Shown here in pieces: positions 55,739 to 64,000 of a DNA stretch of 64,000 nt. A program made the position numbers and the translations under genes. How positions within the stretch are numbered: position 1 is the stretch's first letter; each line of letters begins with the position of its first letter. The notes beneath the pieces are model-generated. The model was not told the origin of the DNA. It did not search any database and saw only the letters and a program-made list of their open reading frames with translations. The stretch is from Allobosea sp. LC85 (GTDB lineage: Bacteria > Pseudomonadota > Alphaproteobacteria > Rhizobiales > Beijerinckiaceae): the NCBI RefSeq assembly GCF_000735605.1, contig NZ_JPKG01000006.1, positions 186,001 to 250,000 on the forward strand. Reading direction: 5' to 3'.

Positions 55739-55761
55739 AAAGGCCCAATATCTGAGCCTTT
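55739..55761 (-). terminator. Terminator of tRNA-Thr
   Basis: On the - strand AAAGGCTC and GGGCCTTT pair with one G-U, separated by a seven-base loop, followed by a T-rich stretch (CGATCTTCTTT). It lies 33 bases past the tRNA 3' end. Confidence 0.6.
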
Positions 55762-55793
55762 TCAATTAGATATGACAATGTATGGAGAGGAAC

Positions 55794-55869
55794 TGGTGCC
55801 GCAAGAGGGATTCGAACCCCCGACCCCCTCATTACGAATGAGGTGCTCTACCAGCTGAGCTATTGCGGC
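55794..55869 (-). tRNA. tRNA-Thr, anticodon CGT
   Basis: The - strand folds as a full cloverleaf: acceptor stem GCCGCAA / TTGCGGC, D arm GCTCAGCTGGTAGAGC, anticodon stem CCTCA / TGAGG enclosing loop TTCGTAA, T arm GGGGG-TTCGAAT-CCCTC and an encoded CCA end. The anticodon CGT decodes ACG. It lies downstream of tyrC on the same strand direction but is its own transcript. Confidence 0.97.
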
Positions 55870-55938
55870 GACGGGTGGGGCTCTACCAGCCCGGCCCAAT
55901 CTTGGCAAGACGAACGGAGCAGAACATGCTCCGTCTTC

Positions 55939-56886
55939 TCACGATTTGCGCAGCTTTTCCGTTTCCGGCTTTTCCTGGCCGAGCGCGACGATGCCACGGC
56001 GAATGGCGCGGGTGCGGGTGAAATGCTTGTGCAGGGTCTCGCCGTCGCCGAAGCGAATGGCGCGGGTCAGAACCGAAAGATCCTCGCTGAAGCGCCCCAG
56101 CATCTCCAGAACCGCTTCCTTGTTGTGCAGGAAGACGTCGCGCCACATCGTCGGGTCGGATGCCGCGATGCGGGTGAAATCGCGAAAACCGCCGGCCGAG
56201 AACTTGATCACCTCGGACTGGGTCACCGCCTCGAGGTCCTCGGCTGTGCCGACGATGTTATAGGCGATCAGATGCGGCAGATGGCTGGTGACGGCGAGCA
56301 CGAGGTCATGATGCTGCGCGCTCATCTCCTCGACCAGGGCGCCCATGCCCTCCCAGAAATGGCGGGTGCGCGAAACCGCGCCTTCATCGCTGCCGTCCGG
56401 CGGGGTGAGGATGCACCACCGATTCAGGAAGAGGCTGGCAAAGCCGGCGTCCGGGCCGGAATTCTCGGTGCCGGCAACCGGATGGGCCGGGACGAAATGC
56501 ACGCCCGCCGGAAGATGCGGCGCGACAGCCTCGACGACCGCGTTCTTGACCGAGCCGACATCCGAGACGATCGCACCCGGCTTCAAGGCGGAAGCGATCT
56601 CGCCAGCGACGGCACCGCAAGCGCCAACGGGCACGCAGAGAATGACCATATCGGCGCCGGCCACGGCGGCCTGCACGGTCTCCGCCACCTCATGGCCGAG
56701 ATCGAGCTCGCGGGCGCGGGCGCGCACGCCCTCGTCCCGGTCGCTCAGGACGATGCGGCCGGCGAGATTGAGATCCTTGGCAGCATGGGCGATCGAAGAG
56801 CCGATCAGCCCGATGCCGATGATCGCGAGGCGGCGGAAGATCGGTTCCTCGCGCCGCGGGGCGAAGCTCTCGGTCGGCGCCGTCAT
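55939..56886 (-). CDS. tyrC: Cyclohexadienyl (prephenate/arogenate) dehydrogenase TyrC (315 aa)
   Basis: NAD-dependent oxidative decarboxylation in tyrosine synthesis. The nucleotide fold [17 protein letters not shown] at residues 22-38, [39 protein letters not shown] and the helical C-terminal domain with [27 protein letters not shown] are family hallmarks. No ACT domain is present, as is usual for this branch. The start ATG overlaps the hisC stop by four bases. It is the last gene of the CM-hisC-tyrC unit. Confidence 0.95.
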   Translation of the reverse strand: MTAPTESFAPRREEPIFRRLAIIGIGLIGSSIAHAAKDLNLAGRIVLSDRDEGVRARARELDLGHEVAETVQAAVAGADMVILCVPVGACGAVAGEIASALKPGAIVSDVGSVKNAVVEAVAPHLPAGVHFVPAHPVAGTENSGPDAGFASLFLNRWCILTPPDGSDEGAVSRTRHFWEGMGALVEEMSAQHHDLVLAVTSHLPHLIAYNIVGTAEDLEAVTQSEVIKFSAGGFRDFTRIAASDPTMWRDVFLHNKEAVLEMLGRFSEDLSVLTRAIRFGDGETLHKHFTRTRAIRRGIVALGQEKPETEKLRKS

Positions 56887-57992
56887 CGCTTGCCAGCCAG
56901 GAAGTCGCCAAGCGCCGCAACGACAAGGCGGTTCGCCTCCTCGGAGCCGATCGTCATGCGCAGCGCGTCGGGCAGGCCGTAGGCGGCGACGCTGCGCAGG
57001 ATCAGTCCGCGCTGGCTCAGGAAGGCGTCAGCCTCCTTCGCCGTCTTGCCCGAGGTCTTGGGGAAATGGATCAGGATGAAGTTGCCGACCGACGGCGTGA
57101 CGGTCAGGCCGAGCTTTTCGACCTCGGCCGTCGTCCAGGCGAGCCAGGTCTCGTTGTGCTGGAGCGCGGCCGCGACATGGGCTTCGTCGGCAATCGCAGC
57201 GGTGCCGGCCTCGATCGCCGCGCCATTGACGTTGAACGGGCCACGGACGCGGTTGAGCGCATCGATGACATGGGCGGGCCCGTAGAGCCAGCCAAGCCGC
57301 AGATTGGCGAGGCCGTAGATCTTCGAGAAGGTGCGCGCCATCACGACATTCTCGTTGGTCGCCACCAGTTCGAGCCCCGACGCATAGTCGTTGCGACGGA
57401 CATATTCGGCATAGGCGGCATCGAGCACCAGCAGCACATCGGACGGCAGGCCGGCATGCAGGCGCTTGACCTCCTCGAAGGGCAGATAGGTGCCGGTCGG
57501 GTTGTTGGGATTGGCGAGGAAGACGATCTTCGTCCTCGGCGTCACCGCCTTCAGGATCGCGTCGACATCGGCGGTGAGATTGGTCTCGGGCACGACCACG
57601 GGCTTGCCGCCGGCCGCCAGGATGGCGATGCGGTAGACGAGGAAACCATGCTCGGTGAAGATGCCCTCATCGTCGTCGCCGAGATAGGTCTTGGTGACGA
57701 GCTGCAGCAACTCGTCGGACCCCGAGCCGCACACCAGGCGCGCGGGGTCGAGGCCGTAGCGCGCCGCGATCGCCTCGCGCAGCTTGGTGGCCGAGCCGTC
57801 CGGATAGAGCTCGAGCTTGCCCTTGAGGCTGTCAAAAGCGGCGATGGCCTTCGGGCTCGGGCCGAGCGGCGTCTCGTTCGAGGAGAGCTTATGCAGCTTC
57901 ACCCCCGCCGGAGCCGTGGACTTGCCGGGCACATAGGCCTCGATATCGAGGACGCCGGGGCGCGGAACAGGGCGGGAAGCAGGCGTGGCCAT
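56883..57992 (-). CDS. hisC: Histidinol-phosphate aminotransferase family protein HisC (369 aa)
   Basis: A PLP-dependent aminotransferase of fold type I, used in histidine synthesis and, in alphaproteobacteria, often also for aromatic amino acids. Features: [51 protein letters not shown], the PLP lysine in [17 protein letters not shown] and the C-terminal arginine in [11 protein letters not shown]. Placement between chorismate mutase and tyrC argues for a transamination role in tyrosine/phenylalanine synthesis. Confidence 0.95.
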   Translation of the reverse strand: MATPASRPVPRPGVLDIEAYVPGKSTAPAGVKLHKLSSNETPLGPSPKAIAAFDSLKGKLELYPDGSATKLREAIAARYGLDPARLVCGSGSDELLQLVTKTYLGDDDEGIFTEHGFLVYRIAILAAGGKPVVVPETNLTADVDAILKAVTPRTKIVFLANPNNPTGTYLPFEEVKRLHAGLPSDVLLVLDAAYAEYVRRNDYASGLELVATNENVVMARTFSKIYGLANLRLGWLYGPAHVIDALNRVRGPFNVNGAAIEAGTAAIADEAHVAAALQHNETWLAWTTAEVEKLGLTVTPSVGNFILIHFPKTSGKTAKEADAFLSQRGLILRSVAAYGLPDALRMTIGSEEANRLVVAALGDFLAGKR

Positions 57993-58026
57993 GGCTTGTG
58001 GACCTTGTCAGGGGATGGGGTGGAGA

Positions 58027-58860
58027 TCAGCGGGCTGGCTTGACGGCAAAACGGGCGGCGTGGCTGCCGATTTCGGCGAACTCGCTCAGGCCGGCGGGTT
58101 CGAGTGCGGCACGGATCGCGCTCTGCTCGACTTCTCCGGACGCCGCGACCAGCAGCGAAAGATGCGAGCCGTCGGCGGCGCTGGCGGAGACCTCGGCGAG
58201 ATGCTGGGCGAGGCCGGCCCGCAGCGCCTCCGACCAGCGCTCCACCCTGGCGGCATAGAGCACGATCTCGCGCACGGCCGCATCCGCAAGCGGCTTGGCG
58301 ATGCAGTAGACCGGTGTGCCGGCGGGATGGTCGGGCCGCTCGATGAAGGGCAGGCGCGCGATGATCTTCGGCCGCTCCGGGCCGATGAGGTCGCGCCACC
58401 AGACACCGGCGCTGGCACCGAGATCCATGCGGAAGATGCCGAGATCGCCGGCGGATTCGGCGACGGCGGCGATCACCGCACGCGCATGCTCATGGGTGAC
58501 GAAGGGCACGGTGAAGCCGAAATGGAACCGCGCGGAATCGCGCATCGCCGCGTCGCCACCCGAGACATCGGCATGGACGGCGTAATTCGCCTGAACATAG
58601 GTGAAGGTCGCGATGATGATGCGCCAGATGCCCTCGACTGTGTCGAGCGGCAGCAAACCCTTGTGACGCAGCGCCAGCCGTTTCATCATATCGGCCTCGC
58701 GGCCGGGGCGGAACGCCGAACCCGACACCTGCGTCTTCTTCACGGCGATCAGCGTCTCGATGATCTGCGAGCGCTCCATCAAGAGCGCATGCATCTCGCT
58801 GTCGATGCGATCGATCTCACCGCGCAGATCGGCAAGGGTGGTCGGAGCGGTTTCGGTCAT
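58027..58860 (-). CDS. Chorismate mutase with extra C-terminal domain (277 aa)
   Basis: The N-terminal 90 residues are an AroQ-type chorismate mutase (LADLRGEIDRIDSEMHALLMERSQIIETLIAVKK, then FRPGREADMMKRL), which turns chorismate to prephenate. The remaining 180 residues have FGFTVPFVTHEHARAVIAAVAE and GVWWRDLIGPERPKIIARLPFIE; I do not recognise a catalytic domain. It could be a regulatory or degenerate region. It is the first gene of the aromatic unit, 34 bases upstream of hisC, and divergent from metX. Confidence 0.9.
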   Translation of the reverse strand: MTETAPTTLADLRGEIDRIDSEMHALLMERSQIIETLIAVKKTQVSGSAFRPGREADMMKRLALRHKGLLPLDTVEGIWRIIIATFTYVQANYAVHADVSGGDAAMRDSARFHFGFTVPFVTHEHARAVIAAVAESAGDLGIFRMDLGASAGVWWRDLIGPERPKIIARLPFIERPDHPAGTPVYCIAKPLADAAVREIVLYAARVERWSEALRAGLAQHLAEVSASAADGSHLSLLVAASGEVEQSAIRAALEPAGLSEFAEIGSHAARFAVKPAR

Positions 58861-59039
58861 GGCGTGATCTTGGCGCGTGAGGCGACGGACGCGCGTCTCT
58901 TAGACCTCAAGACCGCGCTTAGCAAAGCCAGCTTCGCGCAGGCCCGCGTTGACAGCGCGCCTGCGGCACGCCATCGGTAAGTTCGATCTTTCGAACGAGC
59001 CGACCGGCAAGACAAATCAGCCTGTCAAAGCGGACGACG

Positions 59040-60209
59040 ATGCGCGACGAAATCCTGAGCCTTGCAGACCCGCTGAAGGAAGCGAACGAGCCCTCGAGTC
59101 CGGTCGTCAGGTTCGACGCGGCCACGCCGCTGGTGATGGATTGCGGCGTGGTGCTCGACAGCTGGCAGATCGCCTACCAGACCTATGGCGAGCTCGATGC
59201 GGGCAAGTCGAATGCCGTCCTCGTCTGCCACGCCTTGACCGGCGACCAGCATGTCGCCAGCCGCAACCCGATCACCGGCAAGGGCGGCTGGTGGACGGCG
59301 ATGATCGGCCCCGGCAAGCCGATCGATACCGACCGCTTCTTCGTGATCTGCGCCAATGTCGTCGGCGGCTGCACCGGCACGACCGGCCCGGCCTCGACCA
59401 ACCCGGAAACCGGCAAGCCCTGGGGCCTCGGCTTCCCGATGGTGACGATCCGCGACATGGTGCGGGCGCAGGCGCATCTGCTCGATGCGCTCGGCATCGA
59501 GTCGCTGTTCTGCGTCGCCGGCGGCTCGATGGGCGGCATGCAGGTGCTGGAATGGGCCGCGAGCTATCCCGGGCGCGTCTTCTCGGCGCTGCCGCTTGCG
59601 ACCTCCGCCAAGCACTCGGCCCAGAACATCGCCTTCCACGAAGTCGGCCGCCAGGCGGTAATGGCCGATCCGGACTGGCGCGGGGGGCGTTACCTCGAAG
59701 AGGGCACGCGCCCATCCAAGGGCCTCTCGGTGGCGCGCATGGGTGCGCATATCACCTACCTGTCCGAGCCCGCGCTGCACCGGAAATTCGGCCGCAAGCT
59801 GCAGGATCGCGAGGCGCCGACCTTCTCCTTCGATGCCGATTTCCAGGTCGAAAGCTACCTGCGGCACCAGGGCGTGAGCTTCGTCGAACGCTTCGACGCC
59901 AATTCCTATCTCTATGTGACGCGCGCGATGGATTATTTCGACATCGCCGCCGATCATGACGGCGTGCTCGCCAAGGCTTTCACGGGCACGAAGACGCGCT
60001 TCTGCGTCGCCTCCTTCACCTCGGACTGGCTGTTCCCGACCGCGGATTCGCGCGCCGTCGTCCACGCGCTCAATGCTGCCGGCGCCTCGGTCTCCTTTGT
60101 CGAGCTCGAGAGCGACAAGGGCCACGATGCCTTCCTGCTGGAGGAGCCGAACCTGTTCGCGACGACACGCGGCTTCATCAATGCGGCAGCGCGGGCAAGA
60201 GGGTTGTGA
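59040..60209 (+). CDS. metX: Homoserine O-acetyltransferase MetX (389 aa)
   Basis: Acetylates homoserine in methionine synthesis, an alpha/beta hydrolase-fold enzyme. Nucleophile S163 in the elbow GGSMGGMQ; acid in SDWLFPT and histidine in KGHDAFL near the C-terminus. Further features: [28 protein letters not shown], and the long lid region with [18 protein letters not shown] riboswitch, frequent before such genes in alphaproteobacteria, is not recognisable in the 180 bases upstream. metW begins four bases after its stop. Confidence 0.95.
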   Translation: MRDEILSLADPLKEANEPSSPVVRFDAATPLVMDCGVVLDSWQIAYQTYGELDAGKSNAVLVCHALTGDQHVASRNPITGKGGWWTAMIGPGKPIDTDRFFVICANVVGGCTGTTGPASTNPETGKPWGLGFPMVTIRDMVRAQAHLLDALGIESLFCVAGGSMGGMQVLEWAASYPGRVFSALPLATSAKHSAQNIAFHEVGRQAVMADPDWRGGRYLEEGTRPSKGLSVARMGAHITYLSEPALHRKFGRKLQDREAPTFSFDADFQVESYLRHQGVSFVERFDANSYLYVTRAMDYFDIAADHDGVLAKAFTGTKTRFCVASFTSDWLFPTADSRAVVHALNAAGASVSFVELESDKGHDAFLLEEPNLFATTRGFINAAARARGL

Positions 60210-60213
60210 GGCC

Positions 60214-60837
60214 ATGGCGCTGAGCGAGACCTACACCAATCGCATCGATCTCAAGCTCGTCGCCGAGATGGTGACGCCGGGCACGCGCGTGCTCGATGTC
60301 GGCTGCGGCGACGGCGCGTTGCTGGCGTTGCTGGCCGAGACACGGCAGGTCGACGCACGCGGCATCGAACTGTCCCGCGAAGGCGTCGCGGGCTGCGTCG
60401 CGCGAGGGCTGTCGGTGATCCAGGGCGACGCCGATACCGACCTCGCCGACTATCCCGATGATTCCTTCGACTACGTCATCCTCTCCCAGACGATCCAGGC
60501 GACCCGCAATCCGCGCCTGGTTCTGGAGCACATGCTGCGCATCGGCCGCCGCGCCATCATCTCCTTCCCGAATTTCGGGCATTGGCGCATGCGCAGCCAG
60601 ATCTTCTTCCGCGGCCAGATGCCGGTGACCGATGCCCTGCCCTATTCCTGGTGGGACACCCCGAACATCCATTTCTGTACGATCCGCGACTTCGTTACGC
60701 TGTGCGAGGCGGTCGGTGCGCAAAAGGAGCGCGCGGTCGCGCTCGATGCTGCCGGTGGCAAGGTCGGCGTCAGCGCGCCGTGGTGGTTCTGGAACCTGTT
60801 CGGCGCGCAAGCGGTGTTCCTGCTGAAGCGGGGCTGA
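60214..60837 (+). CDS. metW: Methionine biosynthesis protein MetW (207 aa)
   Basis: A SAM-dependent-methyltransferase-fold protein that partners MetX. Motif I VLDVGCGDGALLALL, the D in DARGIELSREGV, and SQTIQATRNP, SFPNFGHWRMRSQIFFRGQMPVT with WWDTPNIHFCTIRDF typify MetW. Direct catalysis is unproven; in proteobacteria it is thought to activate MetX. It sits four bases after metX, so the two are coupled. A bidirectional terminator follows. Confidence 0.95.
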   Translation: MALSETYTNRIDLKLVAEMVTPGTRVLDVGCGDGALLALLAETRQVDARGIELSREGVAGCVARGLSVIQGDADTDLADYPDDSFDYVILSQTIQATRNPRLVLEHMLRIGRRAIISFPNFGHWRMRSQIFFRGQMPVTDALPYSWWDTPNIHFCTIRDFVTLCEAVGAQKERAVALDAAGGKVGVSAPWWFWNLFGAQAVFLLKRG

Positions 60838-60908
60838 ACCTGTCCTCCTTGCGTGCGGGTGGCGACGCGAAGCGCCGGCGGATCGGCGTAACGCAGCCCT
60901 GAAACGGG

Positions 60909-60933
60909 AAAAGGGCCGCTTGCGCGACCCTTT
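60909..60933. terminator. Terminator between convergent metW and clpB
   Basis: AAAGGG...CCCTTT flanking CGCTTGCG forms a stem with A-run to the left and T-run to the right, so it can serve both transcripts. Confidence 0.7.
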
Positions 60934-60959
60934 CCTGCTCTGCCTTACAGCGATTCACA

Positions 60960-60982
60960 CCTTCTCCCCGGAGGGGAGAAGG
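60960..60982. repeat. Short palindromic repeat CCTTCTCCCC...GGGGAGAAGG
   Basis: A perfect 10-bp stem with a GGA loop, 15 bases past the clpB stop. The same palindrome type is common between genes in Rhizobiales genomes. It may protect the clpB mRNA 3' end. Confidence 0.6.
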
Positions 60983-60996
60983 AAGGCATTCCGGCC

Positions 60997-63618
60997 TTAG
61001 TTCAGTGGCACGCCCTCGGGGCGCCTTTCGCGGGTGACGCTGACATCGCCCAGCATCAGCCCGGTGGGTCCGACGGTAACCTTCACCGTCTCGCCATCGG
61101 TGATCTTGCCGGCGAGCAGCAGTTCGGCCAGCGGGTCCTGCACCGATTTCTGGATCACGCGCTTCAGCGGACGTGCGCCATAGGCGGGGTCGTAGCCCTT
61201 GTCGGCCAGCCAGTTGCGGGCGTCCTCGGACAGATCGAGCACGATCTTGCGGTCGGTGAGCAGCCTGGCGAGGCGTGCCAGCTGGATATCGACGATCGCC
61301 CCCATATCCGCCCGCTTCAGGCGATGGAACAGGATGATGTCGTCGATGCGGTTCAGGAATTCAGGCCGGAAGGCCTGCCTGACCACGCCCATGACATCGT
61401 CACGCACGGCGTCGCTATCCTGCCCTTCGGGCTGGTTCACCAGGAACTCCGAACCGAGATTCGAGGTCATGATGATCAGCACGTTGCGGAAATCGACCGT
61501 GCGGCCCTGGCCGTCAGTCAGGCGGCCATCGTCGAGCACCTGCAGAAGCACGTTGAAGACGTCCGGATGCGCCTTCTCGACCTCGTCGAAAAGCACGACC
61601 TGATAGGGCCGGCGCCGCACGGCCTCCGTCAGCGCTCCGCCTTCCTCATATCCGACATAGCCGGGAGGCGCGCCGATGAGACGCGAAACCGAATGCTTCT
61701 CCATGTATTCCGACATGTCGAGGCGCACCATCGCCGTGTCGTCGTCGAACAGGAACGACGCCAGCGCCTTGGTGAGCTCGGTCTTGCCGACACCCGTGGG
61801 TCCGAGGAACATGAAGGAGCCGATCGGCCGGTTCGGGTCCTGCAGGCCGGCACGGGCACGCCGCACGGCCGTCGAGACCGCCTCCACCGCCTCGCGCTGG
61901 CCGACCACACGCGCCGCCAGCACCTGCTCCATGCGGAGCAGCTTGTCCTTCTCGCCTTCGAGCATGCGATCGACCGGCACACCGGTCCAGCGGCTGACGA
62001 CCTGGGCAACATGGTCGGGCGTCACCGCCTCTTCCACCATGCCGGAGGTATCGCCAATCGCCTCGACCTCGGCGAGCCGCTTCTCCAATTGCGGGATCTC
62101 GCCATAGGCGAGCTCGCCCGCACGCTGATATTCGCCCTTGCGCTGCGCCTGGGCCAGTTCGTTGCGCGCATTGTCGAGCTTGGTCTTGATCTCCGCCGCC
62201 TGGCCGAGCTTGTCCTTCTCGGCCTTCCAGCGGGCCGTGATCGTGGCCGAACGCGTTTCAAGGTCGGCGAGCTCGGATTCCAGCCGCTTCAGCCGCTCCT
62301 TCGAGCCGCTGTCGCTCTCCTTCTTGAGGGCCTCCTGCTCGATGCGCAGGCGCACGATCTCGCGGTCGATCGAATCCAGCTCCTCGGGCTTGGAATCGAC
62401 CTGCATGCGCAGGCGCGCCGACGCCTCGTCGACAAGGTCGATCGCCTTATCGGGCAGAAAGCGGTCGGTGATGTAGCGATTCGACAGGGTCGCGGCCGAG
62501 ACCAGCGCCGAGTCCGTGATGCGGACACGGTGATGCTGCTCGTATTTCTCCTTGAGGCCGCGCAGGATCGAGACCGTATCCTCGACCGTCGGCTCGTCGA
62601 CAAAGACGGGCTGAAAGCGGCGAGCGAGCGCAGCGTCCTTCTCGACATATTTGCGGTACTCGTCGAGCGTGGTCGCGCCAATGCAGTGCAGTTCGCCGCG
62701 CGCGAGCGCCGGCTTCAGCAGGTTCGAGGCATCCATGGCGCCGTCCGTCTTGCCGGCGCCGACCAGCGTGTGCATCTCGTCGATGAACAGGATGACGCCG
62801 CCATCGGAGCTCGAGACCTCGTTGAGCACCGCCTTCAGGCGCTCCTCGAACTCGCCACGATATTTCGCACCGGCAATGAGCGAGCCCATGTCGAGCGCCA
62901 GCAGTTCCTTGTCCTTCAGGCTCTCCGGCACGTCGCCATTGACGATGCGCAGCGCGAGGCCCTCGGCGATGGCGGTCTTGCCGACGCCGGGCTCGCCGAT
63001 CAGGACGGGATTGTTCTTGGTGCGGCGGCTGAGCACCTGGATGGTACGGCGAATCTCCTCGTCGCGGCCAATGACCGGGTCGAGCTTGCCCTCGCGGGCA
63101 GCAGCGGTGAGATCCCGCGCATATTTCTTCAACGCGTCATAAGCCTGTTCGGCCGAAGCCGAGTCGGCGGTGCGGCCCTTGCGGATCGCCTCGATCGCGG
63201 CGTTCAGCGCCTGCGGCGTTACACCGGCCTTGGCCAGCACCTTGCCTGCCTCGGACTCCTTCTCCACGGCAAGCGCGAGAAGGAGGCGCTCGACCGTGAC
63301 GAAGGAATCGCCGGCCTTGTCCGCAGCCTTCTCCGCCGTGTCGAAGACACGGGCGAGGCCCGGCGTCAGATGCAGGCCACTGGCGCCACCGCCGCTGACC
63401 TTGGGCAGCTTCGCAAGCGCCGCATCGGTCAGCTGCAAGGCGAGTTTCGACTGACCGCCCGATCGATCGATCAGGCCGGCTGCCATGCCCTCGCTGTCAT
63501 CAAGCAGCGCTTTCAAAAGATGTTCGGGCGTAAACTGCTGGTGCCCCTCGCGCAGCGCAATTGTCTGCGCCGCCTGCAGGAAACCCTTGGCCCTGTCGGT
63601 GTATTTCTCGATGTTCAT
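60997..63618 (-). CDS. clpB: ATP-dependent chaperone ClpB (873 aa)
   Basis: Hexameric disaggregase that works with DnaK. Order: N domain (about 1-150), NBD1 with Walker A GEPGVGKT (208-215) and [14 protein letters not shown], the coiled-coil middle domain (about 400-520; [19 protein letters not shown]) that marks ClpB rather than ClpA, and NBD2 with Walker A GPTGVGKT and ending [14 protein letters not shown]. No ClpP-docking loop is seen. Length is normal. The start at 63618 is followed by the usual [13 protein letters not shown]. Probably heat-shock controlled, but I did not find an unambiguous sigma-32 promoter. Confidence 0.98.
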   Translation of the reverse strand: MNIEKYTDRAKGFLQAAQTIALREGHQQFTPEHLLKALLDDSEGMAAGLIDRSGGQSKLALQLTDAALAKLPKVSGGGASGLHLTPGLARVFDTAEKAADKAGDSFVTVERLLLALAVEKESEAGKVLAKAGVTPQALNAAIEAIRKGRTADSASAEQAYDALKKYARDLTAAAREGKLDPVIGRDEEIRRTIQVLSRRTKNNPVLIGEPGVGKTAIAEGLALRIVNGDVPESLKDKELLALDMGSLIAGAKYRGEFEERLKAVLNEVSSSDGGVILFIDEMHTLVGAGKTDGAMDASNLLKPALARGELHCIGATTLDEYRKYVEKDAALARRFQPVFVDEPTVEDTVSILRGLKEKYEQHHRVRITDSALVSAATLSNRYITDRFLPDKAIDLVDEASARLRMQVDSKPEELDSIDREIVRLRIEQEALKKESDSGSKERLKRLESELADLETRSATITARWKAEKDKLGQAAEIKTKLDNARNELAQAQRKGEYQRAGELAYGEIPQLEKRLAEVEAIGDTSGMVEEAVTPDHVAQVVSRWTGVPVDRMLEGEKDKLLRMEQVLAARVVGQREAVEAVSTAVRRARAGLQDPNRPIGSFMFLGPTGVGKTELTKALASFLFDDDTAMVRLDMSEYMEKHSVSRLIGAPPGYVGYEEGGALTEAVRRRPYQVVLFDEVEKAHPDVFNVLLQVLDDGRLTDGQGRTVDFRNVLIIMTSNLGSEFLVNQPEGQDSDAVRDDVMGVVRQAFRPEFLNRIDDIILFHRLKRADMGAIVDIQLARLARLLTDRKIVLDLSEDARNWLADKGYDPAYGARPLKRVIQKSVQDPLAELLLAGKITDGETVKVTVGPTGLMLGDVSVTRERRPEGVPLN

Positions 63619-63752
63619 ATCGTCGCTCCGCCCGCCGGCGCGCCCCGTGGCGACGCATCCGGCTGCCTTTCATCAGGATAGGGCTCCCGAGGGACACCCT
63701 TCGCAACCAAAGATAGTGTGACATCCGCGCAACGGAAGGGGCGCCCTCGCGA

Positions 63753-64000
63753 ATGATTGACGGCGCCCTTCCGACAGGCTCAGCCTTGGCCATGGCGGGA
63801 ACAAGGCGACAGCAGGCGATTCGCAAAGCGTTGAGGGCGCTGGCCCCCGGCATTCCGCTCGCCGACGCCGAAGCGGTCCTGGCGCTCGCCGAGCGCCGCC
63901 ACATGAAGGACCTGCCGCCTTCGACGGCGCTTTGGCTCGCTCTCGGCAGCCATGTCCGCCACGTCCATACCGATTATGAGCGGCTGCTGGCGGAGGGGTA
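63753..64000 (+). CDS. DUF2293 protein, C-terminus cut off by the window edge
   Basis: The visible 82 residues contain RQQAIRKALRALAPGIPLADAEAVLALAERRHMKDLPPSTALWLAL, the DUF2293 pattern of small alphaproteobacterial proteins, and stop at base 64000. Function unknown. The start may be 63753 or 63792; the former has GGAAGGGG upstream at longer spacing. Divergent from clpB. Confidence 0.7.
   Translation, partial: MIDGALPTGSALAMAGTRRQQAIRKALRALAPGIPLADAEAVLALAERRHMKDLPPSTALWLALGSHVRHVHTDYERLLAEG

Noticed and set aside
55434..55869. Integration site next to tRNA-Thr
   Set aside because: No integrase gene and no direct repeat of the tRNA 3' end is seen nearby.
58861..59039. SAM-II riboswitch upstream of metX
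   Set aside because: Such elements are common before metX/metA in alphaproteobacteria, but I could not find the conserved pseudoknot bases here.
61324..63681. 785-codon open frame antisense to clpB
   Set aside because: Shadow of the highly conserved ClpB coding strand; no motif in the translation.

Overview
The window looks like chromosomal DNA of a free-living alphaproteobacterium of the Hyphomicrobiales, with a Bosea/Bradyrhizobium-like gene style. This is inferred from high GC, the hutF/hutG form of histidine degradation, adjacent metX-metW, an aroQ-type mutase/hisC/tyrC block, alphaproteobacterial sigma-EcfG promoter motifs and a Rhizobiales-type REP repeat. No rRNA gene is present, so the genus is not proven. 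I see no prophage, insertion sequence or CRISPR array. About 60 genes are densely packed on both strands, and one tRNA (Thr, CGT anticodon) is present.

Layout. 1-6.0 kb: a truncated aldehyde dehydrogenase, then small stress-type genes (pyridoxamine-oxidase-like protein, PAP2 phosphatase, diacylglycerol-kinase-like protein, transglutaminase-like protein, PRC-barrel protein, glycine-zipper lipoprotein). Several carry GGAAC-N16-CGTT promoters of the general stress response type. 6.0-14.1 kb: a complete histidine utilisation regulon, hutF-hutC reading left and hutI-hutH-hutG-hutU-hutD reading right, with two HutC palindromes between them. 14.1-19.3 kb: a cyclopropane fatty acid synthase and a TRAP transporter with its GntR/FCD regulator. 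19.7-22.1 kb: a large multicopper oxidase. 22.1-28.1 kb: a nitrate/sulfonate-type ABC transporter operon with a uracil-DNA-glycosylase-like gene inside it, a divergent thiamine-diphosphate enzyme, and a histone-deacetylase-family amidohydrolase. The divergent promoter region holds a third HutC-like palindrome. 28.2-36.1 kb: a GGDEF/EAL protein, then a TetR-controlled acyl-CoA dehydrogenase and biotin-dependent acyl-CoA carboxylase. 36.2-47.4 kb: a long operon (DUF3141 hydrolase, phosphotransacylase, acetate kinase, HlyD-RbbA-permease exporter, fabI) preceded by a perfect FNR/FixK-type anaerobox. 47.4-53.3 kb: an MFS transporter, a DUF4010 membrane protein and several short orphan genes. 53.4-55.4 kb: a two-component system. 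55.8-64 kb: tRNA-Thr, tyrC, hisC, chorismate mutase, metX-metW, clpB and the start of a DUF2293 gene.

How the genes work together. The hut genes take histidine to glutamate and formate by the five-step HutH-U-I-F-G route. The third HutC-like box suggests the 22-27 kb transporter and thiamine-diphosphate enzyme belong to the same response. The 37-47 kb operon couples acyl-CoA to acyl phosphate to ATP and links this to a ribosome-associated ATPase/exporter under an oxygen-sensing box. The first 6 kb reads as a small general-stress cluster. A roughly 105-bp composite repeat (REP hairpin plus 40-bp palindrome) occurs twice, with two further partial copies.

The most novel candidates are the symmetrical two-way EcfG promoter at 1521-1571, the distant HutC box at 25252-25267, the glycosylase inside the transporter operon, and the anaerobox-driven phosphotransacylase/RbbA operon. 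All functional statements rest on reading motifs by eye; no database search was run.
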